Shown piece after piece: positions 57,727 through 64,000 of a stretch of DNA of 64,000 nt. The position numbers were made by a program, and so were the translations under genes. The stretch is from the NCBI RefSeq assembly GCF_001422925.1, contig NZ_LMNI01000001.1, forward strand, positions 680,902-744,901, in the 5' to 3' direction. The notes beneath the pieces were generated by a model, which saw only the letters and a list, made by a program, of their open reading frames with translations, was not told the origin of the DNA and did no database searches. Positions within the stretch are counted from its first letter, which is position 1; each line of letters opens with the position of its first letter. Source of the stretch: Microbacterium sp. Leaf288 (GTDB lineage Bacteria; Actinomycetota; Actinomycetes; Actinomycetales; Microbacteriaceae).

Positions 57727-58710
57727 ATGAAGAAGAGTCTTGCCACCATCGGCGTACTCGCCGCCGCCGCGATCGCGCTGAGCGGCTGCACCGATTCCGC
57801 CGCCGGCCCGTCCTCGAGCCCGACCGACGACAGCGCGTCGGGCGAGCTCACCGCCGTCCGCGTCGCCGCGCTCCCCATCGCCGAGACCGGCGCGCTGTGG
57901 GCCGCGATCGACGAGGGCATCTTCGAAGATCACGGCCTCGACATCGAGGTCGTCCCCGCGCAGGGCGGCGCCAACGCGATCCCGGCGCTCCTCAGCGGCG
58001 ACATCCAGTTCGCCATCGGCCAGCCGTTCGGTCCCATCCGCGCCGACCAGCAGGACCTCGGCGTCGTGATCGTCGGCAACTACGCGAACAGCCTGGCCGA
58101 CGGCGACGACGTCAATGCCGTCGTCGCACTCGGCGACTCCGGCATCATGCGGCCGGCCGACCTCGCGGGCAAGAAGGTGTCGGTCAACACGATCGGCGCC
58201 GCCGGCGACCTCACGATCCGCAAGGCCGTGCAGGACGACGGCGGCGACCCCTCGACGATCGAGTTCGTCGAGGTCGCGTTCCCCGACGTCCCCGCGCAGC
58301 TCGAGGCGGGCACGATGGATGCCGCGTGGGCGCCCGACCCATTCCGCGGGATGATCCTCGGCGAGGGCGGCGTCTCGGTCGTGCAGCCGTACCAGGCGAC
58401 GATCCCCGGGCTCTCGGTGCTCACGAACATCACGACCCAGGCGCTCCTCGACGAAGACCCCGACCTCGTCGCGGCCTACTCCGCGGCGATGACCGAGGCG
58501 CTCGAGTGGGCCTCCGGCAACGAGGAGGCCGTGCGCGCCGCGATCGCGACGAACCTCGAGATCCCCGAGGAGGCGGCCGCAGGCATCACCCTCCCCACCT
58601 TCACGTGGGACCTCGGCGACGCCGGCATCGAGGACCTCGGCGCGCTCGCCGTCGAGTTCGCGTACATCGAGGCCGAACCCGACTACGACCGCCTGCTCCA
58701 GCAGCAGTAG
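57727..58710 (+). CDS. ABC transporter substrate-binding lipoprotein (NMT1/SsuA-like)
   Basis: 327 aa; GAGAGG 7 bases before the ATG. Lipobox ALSGC (Cys21), then an NMT1/THI5-SsuA fold: VRVAALPIAETGALWAAIDE, HGLDIEVVPAQGGANAIPAL, GDIQFAIGQPFGPIRA. Members bind sulfonates, thiamine precursors, nitrate or aromatic acids such as phthalate. The island context favours an aromatic acid. A hairpin after the stop separates it from the permease genes, so the binding protein is probably made in excess. Confidence 0.87.
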   Translation: MKKSLATIGVLAAAAIALSGCTDSAAGPSSSPTDDSASGELTAVRVAALPIAETGALWAAIDEGIFEDHGLDIEVVPAQGGANAIPALLSGDIQFAIGQPFGPIRADQQDLGVVIVGNYANSLADGDDVNAVVALGDSGIMRPADLAGKKVSVNTIGAAGDLTIRKAVQDDGGDPSTIEFVEVAFPDVPAQLEAGTMDAAWAPDPFRGMILGEGGVSVVQPYQATIPGLSVLTNITTQALLDEDPDLVAAYSAAMTEALEWASGNEEAVRAAIATNLEIPEEAAAGITLPTFTWDLGDAGIEDLGALAVEFAYIEAEPDYDRLLQQQ

Positions 58711-58717
58711 CCCCGAC

Positions 58718-58761
58718 GAGGAGGGCGACGGATGCCTCGGCCCGAGGCATCCGTCCTCCTC
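58718..58761. terminator. Intra-operon hairpin after the binding-protein gene
   Basis: ACGGATGCCTCGG and CCGAGGCATCCGT pair around one C, and GAGGAGG/CCTCCTC arms extend the stem with a three-base bulge. Typical position for partial termination. Confidence 0.6.
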
Positions 58762-58804
58762 CCCGCCCTCGTTCCCCGTCAACCGCGCCGTCGATCGGAT
58801 TCAC

Positions 58805-59632
58805 ATGGCCACCGCCGCCGCCGTGCCCGCCCCCGTGAGGCGGAGCCCGCGACAGCTGCGCACGCTGCGCAAGCTCGCGCTGGGCGCCGCCGGCATCCTC
58901 GGATTCCTCGTGACGTGGCAGCTGCTTCCCACCCTGGGCCTCGTCGACCCGCGCTACTTCCCGACGGCGACCGAGACCCTCGCCCAGCTCGGGCAGGAGA
59001 TGCGCGACCTGGAGTTCTGGCGCAACGTGGGGCGCACCCTCACGGCGTGGGGCATCGGCCTGGTGATCGCGACCGTGCTCGCGACGGTGCTCGGCACGGT
59101 CATCGGGCTCGTGCCGTTCCTGCGCCGCGCGACCCACACCACCGTCGAGTTCCTGCGGCCGATCCCGTCGGTCGCCCTCATTCCGCTCGCGGTGCTGCTG
59201 TACGGGTACCAGCTGCAGGCGGCGCTCATCATCATCGTGTTCGCGAGCTTCTGGCAGGTCTTCATCCAGGTGCTCTACGGCGTGGCCGACGTGGATGCCG
59301 TCGCCCGCGACACGGCGCGCAGCTTCGGGTTGTCGCGCGGCTCGCGCATCGTGAACCTCGTCTTCCCGACGGCCCTCCCGTACCTCATGACCGGACTGCG
59401 GCTGGCCGCCGCCGTCGCGCTGATCCTCGCGATCACGGCGGAGATGTTCATCGGGAACCCGGGGCTCGGCCGCGAGATCGTGTTCGCGCAGTCGGCGGGC
59501 AACTGGCCGGTCGTCTATGCGCTCGTGATCGTCACGGGCCTGCTCGGGCTCCTCATCAACCTGGTGTTCCGTGCGATCGAGCGCCGGTCCCTGGCGTGGC
59601 ACCAATCGGTGCGAGGGGAGGAAGTGCTGTGA
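58805..59632 (+). CDS. ABC transporter permease (SsuC/TauC-like), subunit 1
   Basis: 275 aa with about 6 membrane helices. The binding-protein-dependent transport motif is ARDTARSFGLSRGSRIVNLV FP (EAA-like loop, about residue 165). FLRPIPSVALIPLAVLLYGY is typical for SsuC/TauC permeases. The stop overlaps the GTG of the second permease. Two different permease subunits imply a heterodimeric channel. Confidence 0.88.
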   Translation: MATAAAVPAPVRRSPRQLRTLRKLALGAAGILGFLVTWQLLPTLGLVDPRYFPTATETLAQLGQEMRDLEFWRNVGRTLTAWGIGLVIATVLATVLGTVIGLVPFLRRATHTTVEFLRPIPSVALIPLAVLLYGYQLQAALIIIVFASFWQVFIQVLYGVADVDAVARDTARSFGLSRGSRIVNLVFPTALPYLMTGLRLAAAVALILAITAEMFIGNPGLGREIVFAQSAGNWPVVYALVIVTGLLGLLINLVFRAIERRSLAWHQSVRGEEVL

Positions 59633-60453
59633 CCCTGTACACGAGCACCGTCGTCACACCCCGCCCGCGCTCGCGCGTGTGGGCGAAGATCGGCGAGAAC
59701 ACCGCGTATGCGATCGGCCTGCCGATCATCCTGGTGGTCATCTGGGGGATCTGGGCGACCGTCGCCCCGGCGCAGTTCTTCCCCTCGCCCGCCGAGCTGC
59801 TCGAGGCGTTCGTCGACACCTGGATCGGGCCGGCCTTCGTCACCGACGTGCTGCCGAGCCTCGGTCGGCTCGCGATCGGCATCGTGCTCTCGATCGTGGT
59901 CGGCGTCGTCGCCGGCACGCTCATCGGCCTGAACCGCTGGCTGCGGGAGCTGCTCGAGCCGATGCTCGAGTTCTTCCGCGCCGTGCCGCCTCCGGTGCTC
60001 CTTCCGATCGCTGTCGTGCTGATGGGACCGACCGACGCCATGAAGATCGTCGTGATCGTCATCGGCTCGGTGTGGCCCATCCTCCTCAACACGATCGAGG
60101 GGGTGCGCTCCACCGATTCGGTCATGACCGAGACGGCCCGTTCGTTCGCGTTGACGCGCGGGGAGCACCTGCGGTACCTGGTGCTGCCCGCGGCGAGCCC
60201 TCGCATCATGGCGGGCGTCCGCCAATCGCTGTCGATCGCGCTGATCCTCATGGTCATCTCGGAGCTCGGCTACTCGTCATCGGGCCTGGGCTATCAGATC
60301 GTCTTCTTCCAGCGCAATTACCTCATCGCCGAGATGTGGAGCGGCATCCTGCTGCTCGGACTCATCGGTATCCTGCTCGCGGCGATCTTCGGACTCGTCG
60401 AGCGACGCGTGCTGCGCTGGTATCACGGAATCAAGGAGGTGGAGCGTGCCTGA
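59629..60453 (+). CDS. ABC transporter permease (SsuC/TauC-like), subunit 2
   Basis: 274 aa from the GTG at 59629, overlapping the previous stop (GTGA). About 6 helices; FFRAVPPPVLLPIAVVLMGP and the docking loop TETARSFALTRGEHLRYLVL mirror subunit 1. It ends with a membrane-exit segment VERRVLRWYHGIKE. Overlaps the ATPase gene by 8 bp. Confidence 0.88.
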   Translation: MTLYTSTVVTPRPRSRVWAKIGENTAYAIGLPIILVVIWGIWATVAPAQFFPSPAELLEAFVDTWIGPAFVTDVLPSLGRLAIGIVLSIVVGVVAGTLIGLNRWLRELLEPMLEFFRAVPPPVLLPIAVVLMGPTDAMKIVVIVIGSVWPILLNTIEGVRSTDSVMTETARSFALTRGEHLRYLVLPAASPRIMAGVRQSLSIALILMVISELGYSSSGLGYQIVFFQRNYLIAEMWSGILLLGLIGILLAAIFGLVERRVLRWYHGIKEVERA

Positions 60454-61267
60454 GACGCTTCGAACAGCACAGACGCTCTTGAACGTCGAGCACCTGCGCA
60501 AGGTCTACGAGTCGTCGACCGGGAACGTCGAGGCGATCGGCGACATCGGATTCCGGATGGATGCCGGCGAGCTGGTGTGCATCGTCGGCCCCTCCGGGTG
60601 CGGCAAGACCACGCTGCTGAAGTGCATCGCGGGGCTGCTCAAGCCCACGTCGGGCGTCGTGGAGCTCGGCGGGCGGCGGGTCACCGCTCCGCCGCCGAAC
60701 ATGGCCCTGGTCTTCCAGGAGTACGGGCGCAGCCTGTACCCGTGGCTGACGGTGCGCGGCAACGTCGAGCTGCCGCTCAAGCACAAGAAGCTGTCGCGGG
60801 CCGACCGCGATCGACTCATCGACGACGCGCTCGTCGCGGTGGGCCTCGACCACGCCGCCAAGAGCTATCCGTGGCAGCTGTCCGGCGGCATGCAGCAGCG
60901 CGTCGCGATCGCACGCGCCGTCGCCTATCAGCCCGAGGTGCTCATCATGGACGAGCCCTTCGCCGCCGTCGACGCGCAGACGCGCGCCGACCTCGAGGAC
61001 CTCGTGCGCACGCTCCACCGCGAGCGGGGCATGTCGATCCTGTTCGTGACGCACGACATCGACGAGTCCGTCTACCTCGGCGAGCGGGTCATCGTGCTGT
61101 CGAAGTCGCCGACCTGGGTGCAGGAGGACCTCGCGATCGACCTCGCGCCCGAGCGCGACCAGATCACGACGCGGGCCCTGCCCCGGTTCACCGAGCTGCG
61201 CACGCACGTGTACGAGCAGATCCAGCGCGCGAAGCGCGGCGAGGCCGTCCGCCCGGAGGCCGCGTGA
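60446..61267 (+). CDS. ABC transporter ATP-binding protein (SsuB/TauB-like)
   Basis: 273 aa, GTG start with a perfect AAGGAGGTG site. Walker A GPSGCGKTT, Q-loop FQEYGRSLYPWLTVRGNVEL, signature LSGGMQQRVAIARAVAY, Walker B VLIMDEPFAAVDAQTR and the H-loop at LFVTHDIDESVYL. Powers the two SsuC-like permeases. Its stop overlaps the start of the PaaX-like regulator gene (GTGA). Confidence 0.93.
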   Translation: MPETLRTAQTLLNVEHLRKVYESSTGNVEAIGDIGFRMDAGELVCIVGPSGCGKTTLLKCIAGLLKPTSGVVELGGRRVTAPPPNMALVFQEYGRSLYPWLTVRGNVELPLKHKKLSRADRDRLIDDALVAVGLDHAAKSYPWQLSGGMQQRVAIARAVAYQPEVLIMDEPFAAVDAQTRADLEDLVRTLHRERGMSILFVTHDIDESVYLGERVIVLSKSPTWVQEDLAIDLAPERDQITTRALPRFTELRTHVYEQIQRAKRGEAVRPEAA

Positions 61268-62124
61268 GCGTCGCGAACGTGCGCGCGGCATCGCCGGCGG
61301 CGGGAGCGTCGCCCCTCGAGACGTCGGTGCTGACGCGCAAGCCGCGGCAGCTGCTGCTGGCGTTCTTCGGCGAGTTCGTGTGCGACCGCTACTTCGAGCC
61401 GCTGCGGGCCAGCGTGCTGATCGGCACGCTCGAGAGTGCGGGCGTCGCCGCCTCGGCGGTGCGGACCAACCTCGATCGCATGGTCGAGAGCGGACTCCTC
61501 GAGCGCCGGCGTCTCGGGCGTGAGATCGGATTCGAGCTGACATCGCACGGCAGCGAGGTGCTGCGCGAGGCGTCCGGCCGCGTCAACGGCCCGGCACCGT
61601 TCGAGCCGCAGGGCGAGGGCTGGACCCTCGTGACCTTCACCGTTCCCGAGCACCTGCGCGACCTCCGGCACCGGCTGCGCGCGACACTCACCTGGTCGGG
61701 GTTCGCGGTGCTGCGCGACGGACTGTGGATCGCACCCGGTTCGGTGGACCTGGCAGCTGCGCTGGAGGCGATCATCCCGGATCTGCCCCCGGCATCCGTC
61801 AATGCCTTCTCGGCGACGGAGCTGGCCGGCTTCCCGATGGCCGAGGCCGTGCGCGACGCGTGGGATGTGGAGCGGATCCGCGCGGCACATCGTGAGTTCA
61901 TCGAGCACTGGGAGCGGGAGGATGCCGCCGCCGACCTGCCCGCTGTCACGGCGCGGACGCTCCTCGTGGCCGACTGGCTCGCACTGCTGCGTGCCGACCC
62001 GCGGCTGCCGCGGCAGTACATGGGCGATGACTGGCCCGCCGACCGCTCCGCCGAGCTCTTCACCCGGCGGCACCGGGAGTTCGCCTTCCCGGCCGTCCGC
62101 GATTTCGCGGGACTCGTCGACTGA
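61264..62124 (+). CDS. PaaX-family transcriptional regulator
   Basis: 286 aa, GTG start overlapping the ATPase stop. PaaX-like winged helix (RQLLLAFFGEFVCDRYFEPL, VAASAVRTNLDRMVESGLLE), middle domain GWTLVTFTVPEHLRDLRHRL and C-terminal domain with RTLLVADWLALLRADPRLPR. PaaX represses phenylacetate genes and binds phenylacetyl-CoA; relatives sense other aromatic CoA thioesters. Co-transcription with the transporter and the convergent CoA ligase suggest it senses a CoA thioester of the imported acid. Confidence 0.88.
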   Translation: MSVANVRAASPAAGASPLETSVLTRKPRQLLLAFFGEFVCDRYFEPLRASVLIGTLESAGVAASAVRTNLDRMVESGLLERRRLGREIGFELTSHGSEVLREASGRVNGPAPFEPQGEGWTLVTFTVPEHLRDLRHRLRATLTWSGFAVLRDGLWIAPGSVDLAAALEAIIPDLPPASVNAFSATELAGFPMAEAVRDAWDVERIRAAHREFIEHWEREDAAADLPAVTARTLLVADWLALLRADPRLPRQYMGDDWPADRSAELFTRRHREFAFPAVRDFAGLVD

Positions 62125-62137
62125 GACCCGGCCGCGC

Positions 62138-62599
62138 TCAGGTCACGCGGTAGGCCACGTACCGCACGCGATGCGCCTCGCGGATGTACGACGCCAGGTA
62201 GACCGCGCGCTCGAACTCGGGGTGCGCGGCGCATTCGAGCGTGAGAGCCGCACGGAAGTAGTAGTCGGCGGGATCGACGTCCTCACCGCGGAGGAGCGCC
62301 TCGAGCACCGCGGGGTCGCCGCTGCGCACCCCGCGGGCGCGGATGTAGAGGAGCGAGCCGTCGTCGCCGCGGGCGCTGTAGCGCCCGTCGATCTCGATGG
62401 ACCCGTCCGCGCGCACGGTCTGCCAGTCGGCGCCGCCGGAGAGGATCTCGCCGTCGAAGGCGCCTGTGATCGTGCCGCCGACGACGGGGATGATGCGACG
62501 GTGACCGGCGCGGGTCATGCCGTGGTCCTCGAGCGGGCCGAGGTCGGCGACGACCTCGAACGCGCGCTCGAGCGACGGGGCCGGCGGTTCGTGCGTCAT
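62138..62599 (-). CDS. DUF3237-family protein
   Basis: 153 aa. Starts with ERAFEVVADLGPLEDHGMTR and GHRRIIPVVGGTITGAFDGE, then IDGRYSARGDDGSLLYIRAR, the pattern of DUF3237 (lipocalin-like beta-barrel). Function unknown; members often lie in aromatic or lipid catabolic clusters. Its ATG overlaps the stop of the CoA ligase gene (ATGA), so the two are coupled. Converges with the PaaX gene 13 bp away. Confidence 0.85.
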   Translation of the reverse strand: MTHEPPAPSLERAFEVVADLGPLEDHGMTRAGHRRIIPVVGGTITGAFDGEILSGGADWQTVRADGSIEIDGRYSARGDDGSLLYIRARGVRSGDPAVLEALLRGEDVDPADYYFRAALTLECAAHPEFERAVYLASYIREAHRVRYVAYRVT

Positions 62600-64000
62600 C
62601 GGCTCTCTCCGTAGCGGGCGCGGAGGTCCGCCTTGCGCACCTTGCCGGAGGCGGTGCGGGGGAGTTCCTCGACCACGACCACGTTCTTGGGCAGCTTGTA
62701 CCGCGCGAGCAGCCCGTCGAGGTGCTCGCGGACGATCCGCGTGTCGACCTCGGCGCCCTCGCGCACGGTCACCACGGCCAGCGGAACCTCGCCCCACCGC
62801 TCGTCGGGCACGCCCACCACGGCGACCCCCGAGATGCCCTCGATGTCGGCGATGAGGTTCTCGACCTCGGCGGGATAGATGTTCTCCCCGCCCGAGATGA
62901 TCATGTCCTTGAGCCGATCGGAGATGTAGAGGTAACCGTCGCGGTCGAGGTAGCCGAGGTCGCCCGAGCGGAACCACCCGTCGCGCGTGAACGACGCCGC
63001 AGTCTCATCGGGCAGGCCGTGGTACCCGAGGAAGACGTTGGGCCCTGCGACCTCGATCTCGCCGACCGTGCCGCGCGGCACGACCTCGCCGTGCTCATCG
63101 GTGATCCGCACGTCGGTGAAGAAATGGGGGAGGCCGACACTGCCCTGCTTCTGCCGCGTCATCGCCGGAGACAGCGACGTCGCCCCGGGCGAGGTCTCGG
63201 TCATGCCGTAGCCCTGCGAGAACGACAGGCCGCGCTCCTCGTACGCGTTGAGGATGCGCGTCGGAACCGCCGACCCGCCGCACGTCAGCTTCTGCAGCGA
63301 CGACAGGTCGGTCGACGCCCACGCAGGATGGTCGGCCATCATCTGGTAGGTCGTGGGCACGCCGCTGAGCATCGTGATGCGGTGCTGCTGGATCAGTTCG
63401 AGTGCGCGGCCCGGCTCGAAGCCCTTCTCGAGCACGAGCGTCGCGCCCTTCAGCAGTACGGGCAGCGCGCCCATGCCGAGGGAGGCGACGTGGAAGAGCG
63501 GCGAGATCATGAGCGACACGTCGCTCGAGACGACGTCGTAATCGACGACGCAGTTGAGGGCCACCCACGTCAGGTTGCCGTGGCTGAGCACGGCGCCCTT
63601 CGGCCGCCCGGTCGTGCCCGACGTGTAGATGATCGCGGCCGGGGTGTCGAGGTCGACGTCGGCGACGGTGTGCCCGTGCGGCGCCTCGGCGATCAGTCGC
63701 GCCAGGCCGGGGTGCTCCGCAAGGCCCTCGCCGGTCACGATCACGTGCGCGATGCGCCCCGCCTCGACACCTGGCATCGCGCGGTCGAGGAACTCGGCAT
63801 CCAGCACGACGGCGCGAGCTCCGGAGTCGGCCAGCACGTGCCGCATCTCGGGCGCCGCGAGCCGCGTGTTCACCGGCACGAACACCGCTGCGAGCTGGGC
63901 GGCGCCGAACATCACCTGCAGGAACTGCGGGCTGTTCTCGCCGATGTACGCGACGGCGTCGCCCGCCCGGATGCCGCGATCCCACAGCACGGCGGCGACG
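62596..64000 (-). CDS. AMP-binding acyl/aryl-CoA ligase, partial (N-terminus beyond window)
   Basis: About 468 C-terminal residues are visible; the start lies past 64000. Adenylate-forming landmarks: IIYTSGTTGRPKGAVLSHGN (P-loop), QGYGMTETSPGA, WFRSGDLGYLDRDGYLYISD and the C-terminal Lys in LPRTASGKVRKADLRARYG. It joins a carboxylic acid to CoA. Fatty acids, ferulate/cinnamates or benzoates are possible; context (secreted esterase, aromatic transporters, PaaX) favours a phenylpropanoid or benzoate acid, but this is inference. Confidence 0.9.
   Translation of the reverse strand, partial: VAAVLWDRGIRAGDAVAYIGENSPQFLQVMFGAAQLAAVFVPVNTRLAAPEMRHVLADSGARAVVLDAEFLDRAMPGVEAGRIAHVIVTGEGLAEHPGLARLIAEAPHGHTVADVDLDTPAAIIYTSGTTGRPKGAVLSHGNLTWVALNCVVDYDVVSSDVSLMISPLFHVASLGMGALPVLLKGATLVLEKGFEPGRALELIQQHRITMLSGVPTTYQMMADHPAWASTDLSSLQKLTCGGSAVPTRILNAYEERGLSFSQGYGMTETSPGATSLSPAMTRQKQGSVGLPHFFTDVRITDEHGEVVPRGTVGEIEVAGPNVFLGYHGLPDETAASFTRDGWFRSGDLGYLDRDGYLYISDRLKDMIISGGENIYPAEVENLIADIEGISGVAVVGVPDERWGEVPLAVVTVREGAEVDTRIVREHLDGLLARYKLPKNVVVVEELPRTASGKVRKADLRARYGESR

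Noticed and set aside
60577..61263. Long N-terminal extension of the PaaX-like protein
   Set aside because: It is an out-of-frame reading of the ABC ATPase gene; the GTG at 61264 overlapping the ATPase stop is the start.

Overview
The window looks like a chromosomal segment of a high-GC actinobacterium, most likely Microbacteriaceae and Microbacterium-like. The reasons are strong GC bias at third codon positions, many GTG starts, many genes with a TANNNT hexamer 6-8 bases before the start codon (the leaderless-mRNA layout), and the type of genes present. I see no rRNA or tRNA gene, integrase, transposase or CRISPR array. All family assignments come from reading the translated sequence; no database search was run.

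Left part (1-34.7 kb) is a mosaic of small housekeeping and accessory units. They are: an HxlR regulator with a DHFR-like reductase; exonuclease III; a metzincin-like protein with a shorter paralogue of its C-terminal half; pyrE; an ECF41-type sigma factor with its carboxymuconolactone-decarboxylase partner and a matching promoter; a DUF5107/TPR protein with a GH5-like hydrolase and an AraC regulator; a MocR regulator divergent from an aldo/keto reductase; a HAD phosphatase divergent from an SDR; mntR and mntH with a double operator on a leaderless start; a four-gene operon joining a BcsA-like glycosyltransferase to a SpoIIE/STAS/HATPase partner-switching set; an RNA methyltransferase; an acyl-ACP-reductase-like protein with a FAD oxidoreductase; a MATE pump; an M13 peptidase; a beta-lactamase-fold protein lacking its catalytic serine motif; and a MetE-like methyltransferase.

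Right part (34.8-64 kb) reads as one island for methoxylated aromatic acids and their esters. A reverse operon encodes GalB-, GalC- and GalD-like enzymes plus a type I (VOC-fold) extradiol dioxygenase. This set would take gallate to pyruvate and oxaloacetate, with the usual type II gallate dioxygenase replaced. Three LigM/DesA-type tetrahydrofolate-dependent O-demethylases lie nearby. One is co-transcribed with metF and purU, a C1 disposal module that would return methyl groups to free tetrahydrofolate and formate. Around them are a LIV-type ABC importer, an NMT1/SsuA-type ABC importer, an aldehyde dehydrogenase, a tannase/feruloyl esterase, an acyl/aryl-CoA ligase, and GntR, IclR, MarR, PadR and PaaX regulators.

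Shared palindromes link the island's promoters. An AT(T/C)GT-NN-ACAAT site occurs at three promoters, one of them beside the gntR gene. An 18-bp TACCT...AGGTA palindrome occurs at two demethylase promoters, with a half-site at the MetE-like gene. A TTCCGTTGAACGGAA-type palindrome occurs twice.

Non-coding structure is notable: a 156-bp tandem repeat whose paired palindromes recur 13 kb away with identical 68-bp spacing, a second dispersed hairpin family, and many terminator hairpins, several built from inverted copies of the over-used word GGATGC.
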